Shown: piece by piece, positions 59,693 through 64,000 of the stretch
Layout: each line of letters starts with the position of its first letter
Numbering within the stretch: the stretch's first letter is position 1
Assembly (NCBI GenBank): GCA_964527995.1
Contig: CAZGRP010000011.1
Location: 24,575-88,574, forward strand
Source of the DNA: CAZGRP01 sp964527995
GTDB lineage: Bacteria > Zhuqueibacterota > Zhuqueibacteria > Oceanimicrobiales > CAZGRP01
Direction: 5' to 3'
DNA length: 64,000 nt
Notes under the pieces: generated by a model
Databases searched by the model: none
The model's input: only the letters and a program-made list of their open reading frames with translations
What the model was told of the DNA's origin: nothing
Program-made: the position numbers and the translations under genes

Positions 59693-61738
59693 ATGACAAC
59701 AGCCGGCGGTAGACGGCTGTACGCGTCCGCCGCTGTGCTGCTGGTGTTCTCCGCGATGCTGCTCGGCGGCTGTTCGCGCCGGGAGAAGCAGGCGCCGCAG
59801 CTCGAAAAGACCCTGGTGGACAGCATCTTTCTGCGAAGGATCGGTGTGGCCGACCGGCGGCTCACCTATCTGAACGCGGTCCTGGTCGATCCCGAGGCCG
59901 GTATCGATGCTCGCGTGCTGCAGACAAGCCACACGTCCGGGACCGGCAAGGTGGTGCTGTTTCAACCGAGAAGCGGAAAAAGACGCTACCTCGATTTGCC
60001 CGGAGCCCGGGGCTCCTGGGCTGCGACACGGCGCGGCCGGGAATTCTACATCGGCAGCCATATGCCGGGCTACCTCTATCACCTGGTTCTCAATCCGCCG
60101 CGACTGACCCGCATTCCCCTCCCCCGCCAACGACCCGAACAGTTTGATTTCGTCTGGAGCGTCGATTTCGGCAGCGACGGAAACCTCTACCTCGGCACTT
60201 ATCCCGACGGGGCGCTGCTGCGCTTCCATCCCGGCACCGGCAGGTTCGAAAATCTCGGCGTCATGGTGCCAGGGGAGAATTATGTCCGTAGGGTGACCGG
60301 AGAATTCCCGGGCAAGATCTACTGCGGCATCGGTGCCCACGCCCAGCTGGTCGAGTACGACATCGTGACCGGCAAGAAGACCGCATTCCTGCCGCCAGAG
60401 TTTCACTCCCGCTCCTTCGTCTACTACACCGGCCGGTTCCGGGACATGCTCCTGGCTGCGGTGACGCCCGACCCGGTGCTGCTCTTCTTCGATCCCAAAT
60501 CGCGCCGACTTCTGCGGCAGGTGGCAGCGCCGCACGGCTCGGAGTTTTGGCTCAGAGCTTCAGAGAGCTTCGTGCAGGCCGGCTCGGACCTCTACTTCGG
60601 GACGACTCCGGGCGACAATCTGTACCGCTACGACTACGACAGCGATGAGCTGGCACTCGTGCGCGAGGGCATCGGATTTCCTTTCGGCCTGGCGCACAAT
60701 CGCTACCTTTTCTGCCTGGATTATGTCGGCACCTACTCGGTCTACGATCTGCAGACGCAGGAAGTGGTGTTGCGCCAGCCGTCTCGTTTCGAAGGCGCCG
60801 GGATGAACATCTATGCCATGGCCAGCGGCCCGGATGGAACGGTTGCCGGTGGGACCTACATCAACCAGGGTTTCTTTCTATATGACCCGCGGCAGGACCG
60901 ACTTCGTTCTTTGGGCGCGGCGGTTCGCTTCGGAGGCCAGATCACCAGCCTGACGACGCTGGGTGGGCGGCTCTATCTTGGGCACTACAGACATGCGCGG
61001 CTGTCGGTGTACGACCCGCGTTTGCCATGGCAACCCGGGTCCGGCTCGGCCGCCAACCCTCACGTTCTCGGCAGCGTCGGCCACCAGCAGGATCGAGTCC
61101 CGGCCATGTACGCGGCCGAGAACGGCCGGATCTACCTGGGGACCATCCCCGAATACGGCAAAGTCGGCGGCGCCCTGGCGATCTTCGATCCGGAAACAGG
61201 ACGGTTTGAAGTCTTCCGGAACCTGGTGCGGGATCAATCTGTGGTGAGCCTGGCAGGAAACGGTACCGGTCTACTCTTCGGCGGCACGGACATCCATGGC
61301 GGGCTGGGCGTAAGGCCAGCCGCCGGCGAGGGGCAGCTTTTCGTCTGGGACATGGCCCAGGGGCGCAAGGTGCGCCAGCTTGCCCCGATACCTGGCGCGG
61401 CTGCGGTACGATCTCTGAGCTGGTCTCCGAGCGGGCTCCTGATCGGCGCTGCAGATTCCGCGGTGTTCGTGTATGATGATCGCACGCAGCGCGTGGTAGC
61501 TTCTAAGTCACTGCCTTACGGTCTGATCACCAACATCCTTGTGAGTCGCGACGGCTGGTACTACGGAGTCACACCCGGCGTGCTTTTTCGGTTCACCCCG
61601 GACCTCCAGGAGGTCGAGGAGATCTACCGGCAAAGCAAGCCAGGCTTCGGGCATGTCCTGGCCGAAACCTCGGAAGGCAGGCTCTTCCTGGCATCGGGCG
61701 CGTTGCTGTATGAGCTTGTCAGGAGCGGGTCTCGTTGA
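59693..61738 (+). CDS. Lipoprotein with beta-propeller repeats
   Basis: A 681-residue protein. The N-terminus is a lipoprotein signal with lipobox LGGC (C27) followed by SRREKQ. Repeats of about 45-50 residues with cores such as SDGNLYLGTYPDGALLRFHPGTGRF suggest two propellers of PQQ/SMP-30-like build. Function unknown. The ATG at 59693 places the signal peptide properly; a longer reading starts at 59618. It lies downstream of the acyl-CoA ligase on the same strand. Confidence 0.75.
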   Translation: MTTAGGRRLYASAAVLLVFSAMLLGGCSRREKQAPQLEKTLVDSIFLRRIGVADRRLTYLNAVLVDPEAGIDARVLQTSHTSGTGKVVLFQPRSGKRRYLDLPGARGSWAATRRGREFYIGSHMPGYLYHLVLNPPRLTRIPLPRQRPEQFDFVWSVDFGSDGNLYLGTYPDGALLRFHPGTGRFENLGVMVPGENYVRRVTGEFPGKIYCGIGAHAQLVEYDIVTGKKTAFLPPEFHSRSFVYYTGRFRDMLLAAVTPDPVLLFFDPKSRRLLRQVAAPHGSEFWLRASESFVQAGSDLYFGTTPGDNLYRYDYDSDELALVREGIGFPFGLAHNRYLFCLDYVGTYSVYDLQTQEVVLRQPSRFEGAGMNIYAMASGPDGTVAGGTYINQGFFLYDPRQDRLRSLGAAVRFGGQITSLTTLGGRLYLGHYRHARLSVYDPRLPWQPGSGSAANPHVLGSVGHQQDRVPAMYAAENGRIYLGTIPEYGKVGGALAIFDPETGRFEVFRNLVRDQSVVSLAGNGTGLLFGGTDIHGGLGVRPAAGEGQLFVWDMAQGRKVRQLAPIPGAAAVRSLSWSPSGLLIGAADSAVFVYDDRTQRVVASKSLPYGLITNILVSRDGWYYGVTPGVLFRFTPDLQEVEEIYRQSKPGFGHVLAETSEGRLFLASGALLYELVRSGSR

Positions 61739-61938
61739 GTTGAGCCTGGGTGCGGCGGCAGTTACCGCGGCGTGCGGTTGGCGCTCTGCACGTCGCTGAC
61801 AAATCCACATTTTGTCTCAAGCCCGGTACCCTGGTGACGGCCGACCGCGGCCGGACGATGCCAGGTTTCGTCCGCCGGCCTACTGAGGTACAGCAAAACG
61901 ACTGCATTCTCTCTTTCTTGCGCGACATCGCCTGCGGT

Positions 61939-63075
<1,137 letters not shown>

Positions 63076-63185
63076 GTGGTCCTCCTGTTGGGCGAGCCGG
63101 TTACGATTCTTTGGTGGCTGGTTCTTCCTCCAGAATCGCGGGCTCTGGATTCGAGCTGTACCAAGCGGTCGCGGCTGATGTCCGA

Positions 63186-64000
63186 TCAAGGAGCCAGGGA
63201 AGCGTTGTAGTCGAGCATGAACTCCAGGAACTTCGACACCTCGACCATGTCCTTGCCCACGAAACGGATGCTGTGCGAGTCGGGGCGCTGGACGATGCGC
63301 AGGTAGCTCAAGATCTCCGGCGGCCGATAATTCTTGAACCGGACATCGAGCTGGATCGGCGTTTTGAGCTTGTACGGTTTGAAGTCCCCGATGCGGCCGA
63401 TGGCGCGCTTGACCTTCTCCGCGATCAGCTCGTAGGCCGCCTGCGGCGTCAGCGAGCGCGCCGAGTGGAAGCTGATGGCCCATTTGACCACGGCGCCCTC
63501 GATATCGCCCAGGTGCGACCGTGCCTCCTTGACGATGGCGTCGTCGCCGGAGATCATGATGACCGGCACGTTGAAATGGCCGGCGATGGCGGCGTTGATC
63601 GCGGCCTCGGGCATGGAGACGCCATTGAGGCGGATGTCGGTCAGGCGGGCGCTCGACATGGTGTGCGCCCGCACGCCGTGCAGGTTGGTGGTGCTGGCGT
63701 GATAGCCGATGAAGATGACCCCGTCGAAGCTGTCGTCGATGCCCTCCATCATGCCGAGAGGCCGCGGCCACGAGCGGATGACCCGGACGTTCTTCGGCAG
63801 CCGGTCGATGAGAAGGTTCTGGCCGTTGCCGTGCGAGTCGCTGACCAGAATCTCGGTGGCACCGGCATCAAAAGCCGCCTTGATGGCAGCGTTGACCTCT
63901 GCAGTCATAAACTCGCGGAAGCGGTTGTACTCGAATCCGGACGGCCCGAGTTGCTCCCCCGTAACCACGCCTACCACGCCTTCCATGTCCGCAGAGATGT
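63186..64000 (-). CDS. M55 family D-aminopeptidase (DppA-like), N-terminally cut by the window edge
   Basis: At least 271 residues; the frame continues past the right edge as ISADMEGVVGVV, the DppA N-terminus, so only a few residues are missing. Zinc-ligand motifs are ADMEG, SDSHGNGQNLL near 50, GYHASTTNLHGVRAHT near 100 and SGDDAI near 150. M55 enzymes release D-amino acids from peptides. The internal ATG at 63986 lies inside the metal-binding motif and is not the start. Confidence 0.9.
   Translation of the reverse strand, partial: ISADMEGVVGVVTGEQLGPSGFEYNRFREFMTAEVNAAIKAAFDAGATEILVSDSHGNGQNLLIDRLPKNVRVIRSWPRPLGMMEGIDDSFDGVIFIGYHASTTNLHGVRAHTMSSARLTDIRLNGVSMPEAAINAAIAGHFNVPVIMISGDDAIVKEARSHLGDIEGAVVKWAISFHSARSLTPQAAYELIAEKVKRAIGRIGDFKPYKLKTPIQLDVRFKNYRPPEILSYLRIVQRPDSHSIRFVGKDMVEVSKFLEFMLDYNASLAP

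Noticed and set aside
63076..63771. N-terminal extension of the sugar-dehydrogenase-like frame
   Set aside because: It lies over the DppA-like gene on the same strand in another frame; the start at 63075 has a good ribosome site and signal peptide.

Overview
This 64 kb window is bacterial, about 60% G+C over most of its length, and very probably comes from a metagenome-assembled genome. It points to the non-Bacteroidota part of the FCB group (candidate phylum KSB1/Zhuqueibacterota, Calditrichota or relatives). The reasons are: secreted proteins with type IX secretion (T9SS) C-terminal sorting domains of the NYPNPFN type; a PorD-like (DUF4835) protein; a PorV-like barrel protein; a short primary sigma factor of about 287 residues; and an MglA-type GTPase with roadblock partners. 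Promoters read here have a classical TTGACA-N17/18-TATATT form rather than the Bacteroidota type. The phylum is inferred from gene content, not from a marker tree.

Layout. 0-3.5 kb: a tightly overlapping four-gene glycan operon on + (CofC-like transferase, GT4, WbqC, GT2). 3.5-6.4 kb, minus: a secreted DUF6263-like protein, a GAF-GGDEF diguanylate cyclase and an unknown protein. 6.5-15.3 kb, minus: a heavy-metal RND efflux operon (TolC, adaptor, CusA/CzcA-type pump) with a CusR-box-like dyad upstream, then its sensor kinase and response regulator, the regulator overlapping a DUF72 gene. 15.4-20.0 kb, plus: an ImuB-like inactive Y-family polymerase and a DnaE2-type polymerase, separated by a repeat-rich spacer. 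20.0-20.2 kb: a 100-N scaffold gap flanked by an exact 55-bp repeat, so probably an assembly artefact. 20.2-25.2 kb: a lower-G+C island with two T9SS cargo genes, ending at a 58-bp palindromic element. 25.2-27.1 kb: an ECF-type sigma factor and a haloalkane dehalogenase. 27.2-34.4 kb: two outer-membrane barrel proteins that both carry ComEA-like helix-hairpin-helix domains, PorD, and a T9SS subtilisin. 34.5-37.6 kb: SppA and threonine aldolase, divergent. 37.7-45 kb: a truncated peptide-binding protein, an orphan dCache histidine kinase, rpsU, the primary sigma factor and PriA. 45.1-48.8 kb: an operon of phosphoesterase, roadblock, MglA, second roadblock-like protein, small Cys protein, XdhC and, last, a SelW-like protein whose CxxU motif needs an in-frame UGA. 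49-64 kb: an outer-membrane gluzincin/propeller/barrel protein, a VPS10-like repeat protein, prolyl oligopeptidase, acyl-CoA ligase, a propeller lipoprotein, a PQQ-type sugar dehydrogenase-like protein and a truncated DppA-like aminopeptidase.

The most notable item is the selenoprotein at 48624-48845, which ordinary ORF calling misses because its UGA reads as stop. Others are the ImuB/DnaE2 mutasome without ImuA, the paired HhH/barrel genes next to PorD, and the truncated binding protein paired with an orphan sensor kinase.
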